DNA of 64,000 bases, taken from positions 713,126 to 777,125 of the forward strand of contig NZ_UIHB01000002.1 in assembly GCF_900476395.1 (NCBI RefSeq), given 5' to 3'. Origin of the DNA: Xanthomonas euroxanthea. Lineage in GTDB: Bacteria > Pseudomonadota > Gammaproteobacteria > Xanthomonadales > Xanthomonadaceae. A program made the translations under genes and the position numbers. The notes beneath the pieces were generated by a model, which was not told the origin of the DNA, searched no databases, and saw only the letters and a program-made list of their open reading frames with translations. Below, piece by piece: positions 36,327 through 48,042 of this stretch. Positions within the stretch are counted from its first letter, which is position 1; each line of letters starts with the position of its first letter.

Positions 36327-38256
36327 CTTGGATCTCCGGAGAACGACGAAAACGCCGGTCGGCCGCGGTAACCAGGCCGCCGAGCGCCATCAGCAGCGCT
36401 CCCAGCCAGATCCAGCGGACGAACGGTTTGAGGTGGACGCGGACCGCCCAGGCCTGATTGCCCAGCGGTTCGCCAAGGGCGACATACAGGTCGCCGAACG
36501 GGCCGGGGCGGATCGCCGCCTCGGTCAGGGTCTGCCCGCCGCTGGCGTAGCGGCGTTTTTCCGCGTGCAGCAGGCCGACCGGCACATCATCCTCGAACAC
36601 CTGCAGGTTGGCACGGTCGGAAACGTAATTGGGCCCGCGCAGTTCTTCGACGTCATCAAAGTGCAGCATGTAGCGGCCGATCTGCATCTGCTGCCCGGGC
36701 GCCAGCGCGACCTCGCGCTGCAGGCTCAGCGATTCCACCAGCAACGCACCGGCCAGGAAGACCGCCACGCCCAGGTGGGCCAGCACCATGCCCAGCATTT
36801 CGGCGGTGAATTTACGGCCCTTGGCGGCGCGCCGTGTCCACAAAAAGCGCAGCGTGCCCAACAGCACCCAAGCCGCGCCGGCCACGCCGATCGCCGCCTT
36901 CCACTGCCCCTGCGGCGCGGCGAACCAGGCCAATACGCCTGCGGCAACCGCCAGTCCGGCCCAGGGCCCGAGCATCGCCACCGGGCGCGAGGCCTGCTCG
37001 CGCTGCCAGCGGGTCAGCGGACCGAACGGCAGCAGCGCCACCAACGGCGCCATCAGCACCACGAACAAGGTGCCGAAGTAGGGCGGGCCGACCGACAGCT
37101 TGCCCAGGCCCAAGGCGTCGGCGAGCAGCGGATACAGCGTGCCCAGCAACACCATCGCGCAGGCGCAGGTGAGCAACAGGTTGTTCAACAGCAACAAGGT
37201 TTCGCGCGAGCTGCCGGCAAAGGCGCGGCGCGGATCATCGACCAGCGACAGGCGGGGCGCGCGGATCGCGTACAGCACCAGCGAGCCACCGACCACCGCC
37301 AGCAGGAACACCAGAATGAACAGGCCGCGCGAGGGATCGGCCGCAAACGCATGCACGCTGGTCAGCACGCCCGAGCGCACCAGGAAGGTGCCCAGCAGCG
37401 ATAGCGAAAACGCGGCGATCGCCAGCAGCAAGGTCCAGCTGGCGAAGCTGCCGCGCTTTTCGGTGACCGCCTGCGAATGCAGCAACGCGGTGCCCACCAG
37501 CCACGGCATGAAACTGGCGTTTTCGACCGGGTCCCAGAACCACCAGCCACCCCAGCCCAGCTCGTAATACGCCCACCAGCTGCCGAGCGCGATGCCGACG
37601 GTGAGCATCGCCCAGGCCACATTGGTCCATGGCCGGGTCCAGCGCAGCCAGCGCGCATCCATGCGGCCTTCCAGCAGCGCGGCGATGGCGAAGGCGAATG
37701 GCACCGCAAAGCCGACATAGCCGCAGTACAACATCGGCGGATGGATGATCAGCCCCGGGTCCTGCAACAGCGGATTGAGGTCGGCGCCTTCCAGCGGCAC
37801 CGGCAACAAGCGCGCGAACGGATTGGAGGTGAACAGCAAAAAGGCCAGGAAGCCGATGCTGACCAGGGCCATCACCCCGAGCACGCGCGCGATGACGTGT
37901 GCGGGCAGCTGCCGCGACCACAACGCCACCGCACCGGTCCACAGCGCCAGCACCAGCGTCCACAGCAGCAATGAACCTTCGTGCGCGCCCCACACCGCCG
38001 AATAGCGATACATCACCGGCAGCAGGCTGTTGGAATTCTCGGCGACGTAGCGCACCGAAAAATCCTGCACCAGGAATGCATGCGTCAACAGCGCGAAGGC
38101 CGCCGCGATCAGGCCCAGCTGCACAAACGCGGCTGGCCGCGCCACGGCCATCCAGCTGCTGCGTCCGCGCTGCGCACCGGCCAGCGGCAACGCGGCCTGC
38201 AGCAGGGCCACCAGCAACGCCAGAATCAGCAGGAAGGTACCGAGCTCAGGCAGCAT
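36319..38256 (-). CDS. ccmF: Heme lyase subunit CcmF
   Basis: 645 residues from the ATG at 38256, about 14-15 hydrophobic segments. The WWD domain reads GGWWFWDPVENASFMPW; flanking His residues for heme are present. CcmF, with H and I, ligates heme to apocytochrome c. The 171-base gap before it (38257-38427) holds nothing I recognise. Confidence 0.95.
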   Translation of the reverse strand: MLPELGTFLLILALLVALLQAALPLAGAQRGRSSWMAVARPAAFVQLGLIAAAFALLTHAFLVQDFSVRYVAENSNSLLPVMYRYSAVWGAHEGSLLLWTLVLALWTGAVALWSRQLPAHVIARVLGVMALVSIGFLAFLLFTSNPFARLLPVPLEGADLNPLLQDPGLIIHPPMLYCGYVGFAVPFAFAIAALLEGRMDARWLRWTRPWTNVAWAMLTVGIALGSWWAYYELGWGGWWFWDPVENASFMPWLVGTALLHSQAVTEKRGSFASWTLLLAIAAFSLSLLGTFLVRSGVLTSVHAFAADPSRGLFILVFLLAVVGGSLVLYAIRAPRLSLVDDPRRAFAGSSRETLLLLNNLLLTCACAMVLLGTLYPLLADALGLGKLSVGPPYFGTLFVVLMAPLVALLPFGPLTRWQREQASRPVAMLGPWAGLAVAAGVLAWFAAPQGQWKAAIGVAGAAWVLLGTLRFLWTRRAAKGRKFTAEMLGMVLAHLGVAVFLAGALLVESLSLQREVALAPGQQMQIGRYMLHFDDVEELRGPNYVSDRANLQVFEDDVPVGLLHAEKRRYASGGQTLTEAAIRPGPFGDLYVALGEPLGNQAWAVRVHLKPFVRWIWLGALLMALGGLVTAADRRFRRSPEIQDG

Positions 38257-38427
38257 CGGGTCGGCGTATTGGTGAGCATGCAGTGGGGCAACGAATACGG
38301 GCGCAAGGCAGGGGCGGCATCCATGCAGCATCTGCCTGCGCCTGCCTGCGCGCAGCGACGGCGTCGGCCGCGCAAGCACCTTGCACGCCAACACCCCGCA
38401 GCAACGCGAACGTCGTGATGCCTGACA

Positions 38428-39814
<1,387 letters not shown>

Positions 39815-39908
39815 GCGATGGCAACGGCCTTTGGAATGGCATTGGCTCTCGAAACAGCAACAACGCAGTGAGTGGAGCGTCTTATCGACAGCGCATCGAC
39901 CGCACGGC

Positions 39909-40600
39909 TCAACTCAACGAAATCCGGATCGCGGCAGCCGCAGCCAGCGGTGCCAGCACCACGCCGATCACCAGCCCGGCGCCCAGCAACAACAACGCAC
40001 CCACCGCATCCTGGCCCTGGCCGCTGGCCGCCACGCTGCCGGCACCGAACACCAGCACCGGTACGTACAACGGCAACGCCAGCAACGCCACGAGAATACC
40101 AGAGCGTTTCATCGTCACCGTCAGCGCCGCGACCACGGCGCCAAGCAGACTCAGAAGCGGTGTACCCAGCGCCAACGATGCCAGCAGCACCGGCAGTTGG
40201 TCATGTGGCAGGTGCAGCAATTCGCCCAGCAGCGGGGTCACCGCAATCAACGGCAGCGCGCTGGTGGCCCAGTGCAGCAGCACGCGCACCGCGATCAGCC
40301 ACGCCAATGGCACCGGCGCCAGCAGCCATTGCTCCATCGAGCCGTCTTCCACGTCGCTGCGGAACAGCGCATCCAGCGACAGCAGGCCGGCCAGCAGCAC
40401 CGACAGCCACAGCACCGCCGGTGCGGCCTGCGCCAGCAGGTCGGGGCGCCCGCCCAGGCCCAGCGCGAACAACACCACGATCAGCAGGGCGAACAATGCC
40501 GGCTGCAAGGCATCGCTGCGACGGCGCCACAGCAGCTGCAGGTCGCGGCTGAGCAGTGCACGCGCGGCCTGCCACAGCGACGGTTGTGGCGAATGCAGGC

Positions 40601-40604
<4 letters not shown>
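39909..40604 (-). CDS. ccmB: Heme exporter membrane subunit CcmB
   Basis: 231 residues from the ATG at 40604, about six hydrophobic segments, with [20 protein letters not shown] typical of CcmB. Membrane part of the CcmAB ATPase that releases holo-CcmE. It overlaps ccmA by four bases. Confidence 0.93.
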
Positions 40605-41245
<641 letters not shown>

Positions 41246-41490
41246 CGGCGCAGCGGGCTCCCGTCGCAGGACGGCATGGGGTGGGCGAGCGGGTGTCGTG
41301 CCATCGCGGGGAAGCAGCTGGCACGACACGCTGTGAGGCAGGGCGCGCATTGTAGCGACGATGGCGCGCTGCCGGGGGCGCATCGGGCGGCGTGATGTGT
41401 CCGGGAACGCTGTTTTGCATCGCCCGGACGCAACCGCCTGGCGGCTTTGCGTACACTCGCGGTCCCCCGTTTGCTGCCCGGACAGGCCCG

Positions 41491-42639
41491 ATGCCCCTCA
41501 CGACCAAGCTGCCCAAGGTGGGCACCACCATCTTCACCGTCATGTCGCAGTTGGCGGCCGAACACGGCGCGGTGAATCTGGGCCAGGGTTTTCCCGATTT
41601 CGCGGTGCCGTCGCGGCTGGTCGATGAACTGACCAAGGCCATGGCGGCCGGCCACAACCAGTACCCGCCGATGACCGGCGTGGTGGCCCTGCGCCAGGCC
41701 ATTGCCGGCAAGGCGCAGCGCTGCTATGGCGCGCAGGTCGATGCCGACAGCGAGATCACCGTCACCAGCGGTGCCACCGAGGCGATCTTCAACGCCATCC
41801 ACGCGGTGGTGCGTGCCGGCGAGGAGGTCATCGTGCTGGACCCGGCCTACGACTGCTACGAGCCGGCGATCGACCTGGCCGGCGCGCGCGCGGTGCACGT
41901 GGCGCTGGACCCGCAGACCTTCGCCGTCGACTGGCCGGCGCTACGCGCGGCGATCACGCCGAAGACGCGCCTGCTGATGATCAACTCGCCGCACAATCCC
42001 TCCGGCGCGATGCTGTCTGCCGACGACATGCAGACCCTGACCGAGCTGCTGCGCGGCAGCGACATCTTCCTGCTCTCGGACGAGGTGTACGAACACATCG
42101 TGTTCGATGGCCGCCGCCATGAATCGGTGCTGCGCTGGCCGGAATTGCGCGAGCGTGCGTTCGTGATTTCCAGCTTTGGCAAGACCTATCACTGCACCGG
42201 CTGGAAGATCGGCTACGCCATCGCGCCAGCGGCACTGAGCGCCGAGTTCCGCAAGGTGCACCAGTACAACACCTTCACCAGCTTCGGGCCGGCCCAGCAT
42301 GCATTTGCCGCGATGATCCGCGACGAACCCGAACACGACGAGCAACTCGGCGCGTTCTACCAGGCCAAGCGCGACCGTTTCCGCGAGCAGTTGCTGACCA
42401 CGCGCCTGCAGCCGTTGCCGGTGCCCGGCGGCTATTTCCAGCTGGTGGACTATTCGGCGGTCAGCGACCTGCCTGACACCGAGTTCGTGAAGTGGCTGAC
42501 GGTGGAGAAGGGCGTGGCCGCGATTCCGCTGTCGCCGTTCTACCAGACGGCGCCGCAAGGACAACGGCTGGCCCGGCTATGCTTTGCCAAGAACGATGCG
42601 ACCCTGGATGCGGCGATCGCGCGGTTGCAGCAGCTTTGA
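41491..42639 (+). CDS. Methionine/glutamine-type aminotransferase (YbdL-like)
   Basis: 382 residues from the ATG at 41491. Class I PLP enzyme: NLGQGFPDF near the N-terminus, [23 protein letters not shown], and the PLP lysine in [16 protein letters not shown]. It resembles methionine aminotransferase YbdL and kynurenine/glutamine transaminase K. The omega-amidase gene that follows supports a role in transamination of ketomethylthiobutyrate with glutamine (methionine salvage). The spacer to that gene carries heptamer repeats. Confidence 0.88.
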   Translation: MPLTTKLPKVGTTIFTVMSQLAAEHGAVNLGQGFPDFAVPSRLVDELTKAMAAGHNQYPPMTGVVALRQAIAGKAQRCYGAQVDADSEITVTSGATEAIFNAIHAVVRAGEEVIVLDPAYDCYEPAIDLAGARAVHVALDPQTFAVDWPALRAAITPKTRLLMINSPHNPSGAMLSADDMQTLTELLRGSDIFLLSDEVYEHIVFDGRRHESVLRWPELRERAFVISSFGKTYHCTGWKIGYAIAPAALSAEFRKVHQYNTFTSFGPAQHAFAAMIRDEPEHDEQLGAFYQAKRDRFREQLLTTRLQPLPVPGGYFQLVDYSAVSDLPDTEFVKWLTVEKGVAAIPLSPFYQTAPQGQRLARLCFAKNDATLDAAIARLQQL

Positions 42640-42647
42640 CGAGCCGG

Positions 42648-42796
42648 GATTCGGGAATGGGGATTCGGGAATCGTAAGAGCGGTTGGTCGCTCTCGATCT
42701 GAATCTGCACTTGGCCCGATGCCGTAACGCCCTCACCAAACCGCTGTCCGATTCCCTATTCCCTATTCCCTATTCCCGATTCTCCATTCCCGAGCC
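42648..42796. repeat. GGGAATC/GATTCCC inverted heptamer repeat
   Basis: Direct copies of GGGATTC/GGGAATGG at 42648-42675 face complementary runs of ATTCCCT/ATTCCCG at 42749-42792. It has the same architecture as the proB-proA spacer and can form a long hairpin. Confidence 0.75.
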
Positions 42797-42801
42797 TCAG
42801 C

Positions 42802-43602
42802 ATGCACGACCTCCGCATCTCGCTTGTCCAAGGCGATACCCGCTGGCATGACCCGGCCGGCAATCGCGACTATTACGGTGCGTTGCTGGAGCCCTTGGCC
42901 GGGCAGACCGATCTGGTGATCCTGCCGGAGACCTTCACCAGCGGGTTCTCCAACGATGCCATCGACAAGGCCGAGGACATGGACGGGCCGACTGTTGCCT
43001 GGGTGCGTGCGCAGGCTGCGCGGCTGGGGGCGGCGGTCACCGGCAGCGTGCAGCTGCGCACCGGGCAGGGCGTGTTCAACCGGCTGCTGTGGGCCACGCC
43101 GGACGGGGCGCTGCAGTCCTACGACAAGCGCCATCTGTTCCGCTTCGGCAACGAGCACCTGCGCTACGCAGCCGGGCGCGATCGCCTGACGGTGGAGTGG
43201 AAGGGCTGGCGGATCAATCCGCAGGTCTGCTACGACCTGCGCTTTCCGGTGTTCTGCCGCAATCGCTTCGATGTCGAGCGGCCGGGTCAGCTGGATTTCG
43301 ATCTGCAGCTGTTCGTTGCCAACTGGCCATCCGCGCGCGCCTATGCCTGGAAGACGCTGCTGCGCGCACGTGCGATCGAGAACCTGTGCTTCGTGGCGGC
43401 GGTCAACCGCGTCGGCGTCGATGGCAATCAGCTGCACTACGCCGGCGACAGCGCGGTGATCGATTTCCTCGGCCAGCCGCAGGTGGAAATCCGCGAGCAG
43501 CCGCAAGTGGTCACCACCACCCTCAGCGCCGCCGCCCTGGCCGAACATCGCGCACGCTTCCCGGCGATGCTGGATGCGGATGTCTTTGAGATCAGGGATT
43601 AG
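42802..43602 (+). CDS. Omega-amidase, nitrilase family (YafV-like)
   Basis: 266 residues. The nitrilase triad is present: Glu43 in LPETFTSGF, Lys109 in YDKRHLF, Cys143 in QVCYDLRFP. YafV/Nit2-type enzymes hydrolyse the omega-amide of ketoglutaramate or ketosuccinamate. With the transaminase upstream this makes glutamine transamination irreversible. The pairing is seen; the pathway is inferred. Confidence 0.9.
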   Translation: MHDLRISLVQGDTRWHDPAGNRDYYGALLEPLAGQTDLVILPETFTSGFSNDAIDKAEDMDGPTVAWVRAQAARLGAAVTGSVQLRTGQGVFNRLLWATPDGALQSYDKRHLFRFGNEHLRYAAGRDRLTVEWKGWRINPQVCYDLRFPVFCRNRFDVERPGQLDFDLQLFVANWPSARAYAWKTLLRARAIENLCFVAAVNRVGVDGNQLHYAGDSAVIDFLGQPQVEIREQPQVVTTTLSAAALAEHRARFPAMLDADVFEIRD

Positions 43603-43688
43603 GGATTGGGGATTGGGGATTGGTGCAAGCAGGCCACGGCTGTCTGCTCGTTGCCGTTGCAAACCCCAATCCCAAATCCCCAATCCCG
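43595..43688. repeat. GGGGATT heptamer repeat, inverted pair
   Basis: Four consecutive GGGATT(G)-type units (43601-43622) face CCCCAATCCCAAATCCCCAATCCC (given in part; 43667-43687). It lies between the convergent omega-amidase and glutaminyl cyclase genes and may terminate both. Confidence 0.75.
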
Positions 43689-43689
43689 G

Positions 43690-44460
43690 CTACTCACCCA
43701 GCTTGATCTCGTAGATCTTCGGCCACCGCTTGCCGGTGACGAACAGGCGATCGTGCCCGGCGTCGTAGGCGATGCCGTTGAGCACATCGTTGCCGGGGTC
43801 GGTCAGGATGTCGGCGTCCGGTACCAGCGCCTGCAAGTCGATCCAGGCGATCACCTTGCCGCTGGCCGGGTCGATGCGCGCGATGCGGGTGGTCAACCAG
43901 AGGTTCGCCAACAGCTCGCCTTTCACCCATTCCAGCTCGTTGAGATTGTCCAGCGCCTTGCCGCCGGCAGTGACCTTGATGCTGCCGACCTGCTGCAGCG
44001 TCTGTGGATCCAGCCGCCGAATGCGGGCAGTGCCATCGCTCATGTACAGGCTGCTGGCGTCGCGGGTCAGCGCCCACCCCTCGCCGGAATAGCTGAACTG
44101 CGTGCGCGGCGTCAGCGTGGCCAGGTCGTAGACAAACCCGCGCTGGTTGCGCCAGGTCAGCTGGATCAGGCGGTCGTGCCAGGCCACGATGCCTTCGCCA
44201 AAAAAAGGCAACGGTGTCGTGACCTGCTGCAGGACGCGGCCGGTCTCCAGCTCGACCTTGCGCACGCTGGAGCGGCCCAACTCACCGGTGCTCTCGTACA
44301 GGAACCCGTCGAGATAGAACAGGCCTTCGGTAAAGGCGGCGGTGTCGTGCGGATAAGTGCGCACGACGGTATAGCCCTGGGTCGGGACGGCGTCGCTGCA
44401 ATGGGCGAGCGGAGGCAGTAGCAGGGCGGCGAGGAGCAGGCTGTAGGCAATTGGTGGCAT
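43690..44460 (-). CDS. Glutaminyl-peptide cyclotransferase, periplasmic
   Basis: 256 residues with a signal peptide of about 21-24 residues. The rest is a five-bladed beta-propeller of the plant-type glutaminyl cyclase (YPHDTAAFTEGLFYLDGFLYESTG, WALTRDASSLYMSDGT, NELEWVKGELLANLW, NGIAYDAGHDRLFVTGKRWP, each a separate motif). It converts N-terminal Gln to pyroglutamate; an X. campestris enzyme of this type has been characterised. Divergent from the secreted unknown at 44624; a 16-base inverted repeat GCGAATAATCATTCGC lies at 44515. Confidence 0.88.
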   Translation of the reverse strand: MPPIAYSLLLAALLLPPLAHCSDAVPTQGYTVVRTYPHDTAAFTEGLFYLDGFLYESTGELGRSSVRKVELETGRVLQQVTTPLPFFGEGIVAWHDRLIQLTWRNQRGFVYDLATLTPRTQFSYSGEGWALTRDASSLYMSDGTARIRRLDPQTLQQVGSIKVTAGGKALDNLNELEWVKGELLANLWLTTRIARIDPASGKVIAWIDLQALVPDADILTDPGNDVLNGIAYDAGHDRLFVTGKRWPKIYEIKLGE

Positions 44461-44623
44461 GCGGCGATCATCCCACGCCGCGGTTGCAGACCGTCATGGC
44501 GCAGGCAGCCAGCGGCGAATAATCATTCGCTGAACGGTCGCCTGCGCGGTGCCGGCATGTTGTCGCGGCTGCCACATCGGCGCTGCTAGGCTCGGCGCCA
44601 CGTTCACCAACCGGAATGCCCGC

Positions 44624-45061
44624 ATGATCAAGTCACTTTCCCTTTTCGCGCTGCTGGGCGCCGCCACGCTGGCACCGCAGGCGCAGGCCGCCGGCAACAT
44701 CGACTGCCAGCTGTCGTTCAACCTGTCGGGCTGGTCGGTGTTCTACAAGACCGCCAGCGGCACCGGCACCATCACCTGCGACAACGGCGCGGTGATCCCG
44801 GTCAAGATCTCCAGCAAGGGCGGTGGCCTGACCGTCGGCAAGTCCAAGATCGTTGGTGGCCGCGGCAGCTTCTCCGGCGCCTACAGCCTCAATGATCTGT
44901 TCGGCACCTATGCAGCGGCCGAAGCGCATGCCGGCATCGTCAAGTCCAGCACCGCACAGGTGGTCACCAAGGGCGACATCTCGCTGGCACTGGCCGGAAC
45001 GGGCGAGGGCGTGGATCTGGGTGTCAATGTCGGCAACTTCGTGATCGAGCGCCGCAAGTAA
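44624..45061 (+). CDS. Secreted protein of unknown function
   Basis: 145 residues with a clear signal peptide (about 22 residues, ending APQAQA). The mature protein is small, Gly/Ser/Val-rich and probably all-beta, with two Cys (IDCQL, ITCDNG) about 25 residues apart that could form a disulfide. Motifs: LSFNLSGWSVFYKTASGTG and GDISLALAGTGEGVDLGVNVG. I do not recognise the family; a possible match would be small periplasmic DUF992-like proteins, unverified. Confidence 0.75.
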   Translation: MIKSLSLFALLGAATLAPQAQAAGNIDCQLSFNLSGWSVFYKTASGTGTITCDNGAVIPVKISSKGGGLTVGKSKIVGGRGSFSGAYSLNDLFGTYAAAEAHAGIVKSSTAQVVTKGDISLALAGTGEGVDLGVNVGNFVIERRK

Positions 45062-45186
45062 TTCGCCGGTCGAGCGCGCAGTGCCTCGCCGCTCGCGCGG
45101 TCCGCGGTGACTTCATCGAGCGGGGCAGATCACACCGACCCATCCGCGCTTTGACCTGGACGTCTGGCGTGCTCTGAGCGGCAATG

Positions 45187-45214
45187 AAAAACGGCCCTTC
45201 GCAGGGCCGTTTTT
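45187..45214. terminator. Bidirectional terminator after rluB
   Basis: Stem AAAAACGGCCC / GGGCCGTTTTT with a TTCGCA loop, T-run on one side and A-run on the other. It lies 19 bases after the rluB stop (minus strand) and also serves the secreted unknown gene on the plus strand. Confidence 0.92.
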
Positions 45215-45232
45215 CATGTGCGTCTTGCCAGC

Positions 45233-46870
45233 TTAGCGACCGCGATTACCGCCGCCTGGCGGGCGACGATTGCCGCCACCCGGCGGACGACCACCCGGGC
45301 CGCCGGGGCCACGCGACGCGCCGCCGGGACCACCGGGACCGCGATTGCCGCCCGGACCACGGTTGCCACCGGGGCCGCCTGCACGTGCGCCGCTCGGGCG
45401 GCCGGCTGCCGGACGTGCCGCGCCATACGGGCTGAAGCCCGGGTTGGCGTGGTCGGACGGAAAGCTCGGCGCATTGCCCGGATGACCATAGGGATGCTTG
45501 CGCTGGCCTTGGCCCTGCGACTGGCCCTGTCCGCCACCGGCGCCGCCACGCCCCTGGCCAGCTGCGCCGGGACGTGCATTGCCCGGGCCGCCGCCTGGAC
45601 GCGCGCCACCCGGACCCTTCTTCGCATATGGGCGCGCCTGGCCGGTGCCGGGGCCACTGGGACCGGCATTGCGGTGACCGCTGGGGCCGGTACTCACGCC
45701 ATCGGGCACGTACCAGCTGCGGAACGCGGCCGGGTTGCCGTCCGGCAGGGCACGGTCGCCCTTGCCGGGAGCGCGCTGCTTGAACGGGCGCTGCTGCGAC
45801 TGCTTGGCCGCCGCCTCGCCGCTGACGGTGAGGCCGCCGCGGAAACCGCCCGGCTTGCCACGGCCACGGCCGCCGCGATCCTCGCGCAGATTGTCGAAGC
45901 GACGCAGCTCACGGCCTTCGTCGGCGCCGGAGGTCTGGCCGTTGACATAGGCATTGCTGCGGCCATCGCGCGAGACGTGCACGGTGGACTTGGCGGCGCG
46001 GCGCTGGCCGATCACCGGCTGCAGCGTCAATGCCGAGGGCGCGCCTTCTTCCAGCTTGAGTTCGGCGCGCAGGGCATCGACCTTGTCCTGCGCCACTTCG
46101 ATCGACTGCCCGCGCAGCAGCTCGCGCGGCAGCGAGATCTTGCCGTAGCGGCTGCGCTTGAGGCGACTGACCTGGCAGCCCTGCGACTCCCACAGCCGGC
46201 GCACTTCGCGGTTGCGGCCTTCCTTGACCACCACGCGGAACCAGTCGTGCGAGTCGGTGCCGCCGATGCGTTCGATCTCGTCGAACTTGGCGCCGCCGTC
46301 TTCCAGCAGCACGCCGCGCGACAGGCGCTCGATGATCGCGTCGGAGACCTTGTCCTCGCCTTCCGGCGCACGCACGCGCACCACGTATTCGCGCTCGACC
46401 TCGTAGGAGGGATGCATCATCGCGTTGGCCAGCTCACCGTCGGTGGTCAGCAGCAGCAGGCCGGTGGTGTTGATGTCCAGGCGGCCGATCGCGATCCAGC
46501 GCGAACCCTTCAATACCGGCAGCGACTCGAACACGGTCGGCCGGCCTTCGGGATCTTCGCGCGTGGTCACTTCGCCTTCGGGCTTGTTGTAGATCAGCAC
46601 GCGGGCCGGTTCGGTCAGCGCGCTGGCCACGAAACTGCGGCCGTCGAGCTCGATCTTGTCGCCGCTGCGCACCGACATGCCGGTCTGCGCGACGGCGCCA
46701 TTGACCTTGATCAGACCATCGGCAATGCGCTGTTCCAGCGCGCGGCGCGACCCCAGGCCGGCCTGGGCCAGCACCTTGTGCAGGCGCTCTTCCAGCTTGG
46801 GCGCTTCGGGCGCGCTGTCGCGCTTGAGGGAAAGCTTGTTCAACGACAGCTTGCGGGGGGTGTCACTCAT
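45233..46870 (-). CDS. rluB: 23S rRNA pseudouridine synthase RluB with RG-rich tail
   Basis: 545 residues, roughly twice the usual length. S4 RNA-binding domain ~26-72, then a RsuA/RluB catalytic domain with the nucleophile Asp132 in GRLDINTTGLLLLT. From about residue 280 the protein is a Gly/Arg/Pro/Gln-rich disordered tail ending in GGNRGPGG-like repeats, similar to RGG RNA-binding regions. The core modifies U2605 of 23S rRNA (E. coli numbering). It overlaps scpB by eight bases. Confidence 0.9.
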   Translation of the reverse strand: MSDTPRKLSLNKLSLKRDSAPEAPKLEERLHKVLAQAGLGSRRALEQRIADGLIKVNGAVAQTGMSVRSGDKIELDGRSFVASALTEPARVLIYNKPEGEVTTREDPEGRPTVFESLPVLKGSRWIAIGRLDINTTGLLLLTTDGELANAMMHPSYEVEREYVVRVRAPEGEDKVSDAIIERLSRGVLLEDGGAKFDEIERIGGTDSHDWFRVVVKEGRNREVRRLWESQGCQVSRLKRSRYGKISLPRELLRGQSIEVAQDKVDALRAELKLEEGAPSALTLQPVIGQRRAAKSTVHVSRDGRSNAYVNGQTSGADEGRELRRFDNLREDRGGRGRGKPGGFRGGLTVSGEAAAKQSQQRPFKQRAPGKGDRALPDGNPAAFRSWYVPDGVSTGPSGHRNAGPSGPGTGQARPYAKKGPGGARPGGGPGNARPGAAGQGRGGAGGGQGQSQGQGQRKHPYGHPGNAPSFPSDHANPGFSPYGAARPAAGRPSGARAGGPGGNRGPGGNRGPGGPGGASRGPGGPGGRPPGGGNRRPPGGGNRGR

Positions 46871-48029
46871 GTGTCTGGCTCCGGCCGACGCGTTGCGGGT
46901 CGGCCTCTGGGTCGGAATCGGCTTCGTCAACAGCCACGGTCGTCGTCGCGACGGCGTTGTCTTCGTCTTCGTTCACTGCTTCCGCGCGCGTTCCCGGCGC
47001 GGTGTCGGGGTCGCCCTCACGGGCGTCATCTGGGTCCAACGGGTTCGTGTCCTGCGCCGAGGCATGCCCGGCGCGTTGCGCTGTCTGGTCACTCGCCTCA
47101 TCGGCGCTGGCGCGGTCATCGACCGCGTCGGCGTGGTATTCGTTTTCTTCGTCGACGGCAGTTGCGGTGCCGGCCGTCTGATCCTCGACATCGCCATCGA
47201 CGTGCATTGCATCATCGGTGTCGCCGGTTGCGTCGGCCGTGCTGTCCGCTGCCGGCAGACCGTCTGCATCGCGGTGTTCCGGCGCAGCGTCGCTCGGGCC
47301 GGCATCGGCGTCAGCGCCACCCTCCGACTCCACGCCAGCCGCAGCGGTGGTCGCCGCACCAGCGCCGTCAGCACCCGCCATCTGCGCATCGGCGTCCGCA
47401 GCCGGACCTGCCTCGGCAAGCTCGGCATCCATTGCTGCCGACGCCGGGACCGCGCCATCCAGTTGCCCGTCGCGGTCCAGCGGCAGCTGCGGTTCCAGCT
47501 CGGCGATGTCCTTCAACTCAGACAATGGCGGCAGCTCGTCCAATCGCTTGAGCCCGAAGTAATCCAGGAAGCCCTTGGTGGTGCCGAACAGGGCCGGCTT
47601 GCCGGGCACGTCGCGGTGGCCCACCACGCGGATCCACTCGCGTTCTTCCAGCGCCTGGATGATGTTGCTGCTGACCGCCACGCCGCGTACCTGTTCGATC
47701 TCGCCGCGGGTGATCGGCTGGCGGTAGGCGATCAGTGCCAGGGTTTCCAGCGTGGCGCGGGTGTACTTGGTGCGGCGCTCGGTCCACAGCCGGGCAACCC
47801 AGCCATGCACCTCGGCCTTGACCTGGAAGCGGAAGCCCGAGGCCACCTCGACCAGTTCCACGCCGCGCTCGGCGCAGCCCTCGCGCAGCAGTTCCAGCGC
47901 GCGCTCGACGCTGCCGGGCGGCGCCGGCTCTTCTTCGGGAAACAGTCCCTGCAGCTGCGCCAGCGTCAGCGGCTGGCTGCTCGCCAGCAGGGCGGCTTCG
48001 ATAATGCGGGTGATCAACGCTTGATCCAT
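46863..48029 (-). CDS. scpB: Segregation and condensation protein B with acidic tail
   Basis: 388 residues; a normal ScpB is about 200. Residues 1-185 are the two winged-helix domains (LITRIIEAALLASSQPLTLAQL, YRQPITRGEIEQVRGVAVSSNII, KGFLDYFGL). The remaining ~200 residues are Asp/Glu/Ala-rich and very acidic. ScpB with ScpA and SMC compacts and separates chromosomes. The tail must be disordered; its role is unknown. Start at 48029, 13 bases after scpA. Confidence 0.9.
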   Translation of the reverse strand: MDQALITRIIEAALLASSQPLTLAQLQGLFPEEEPAPPGSVERALELLREGCAERGVELVEVASGFRFQVKAEVHGWVARLWTERRTKYTRATLETLALIAYRQPITRGEIEQVRGVAVSSNIIQALEEREWIRVVGHRDVPGKPALFGTTKGFLDYFGLKRLDELPPLSELKDIAELEPQLPLDRDGQLDGAVPASAAMDAELAEAGPAADADAQMAGADGAGAATTAAAGVESEGGADADAGPSDAAPEHRDADGLPAADSTADATGDTDDAMHVDGDVEDQTAGTATAVDEENEYHADAVDDRASADEASDQTAQRAGHASAQDTNPLDPDDAREGDPDTAPGTRAEAVNEDEDNAVATTTVAVDEADSDPEADPQRVGRSQTHE

Positions 48030-48042
48030 TCGGTGATCGGCT

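Noticed and set aside
41293-41329. 11-base inverted repeat upstream of ccmA as a terminator
   Set aside because: No T-run and it lies in a divergent promoter region; noted only in the ccmA entry as a possible operator.
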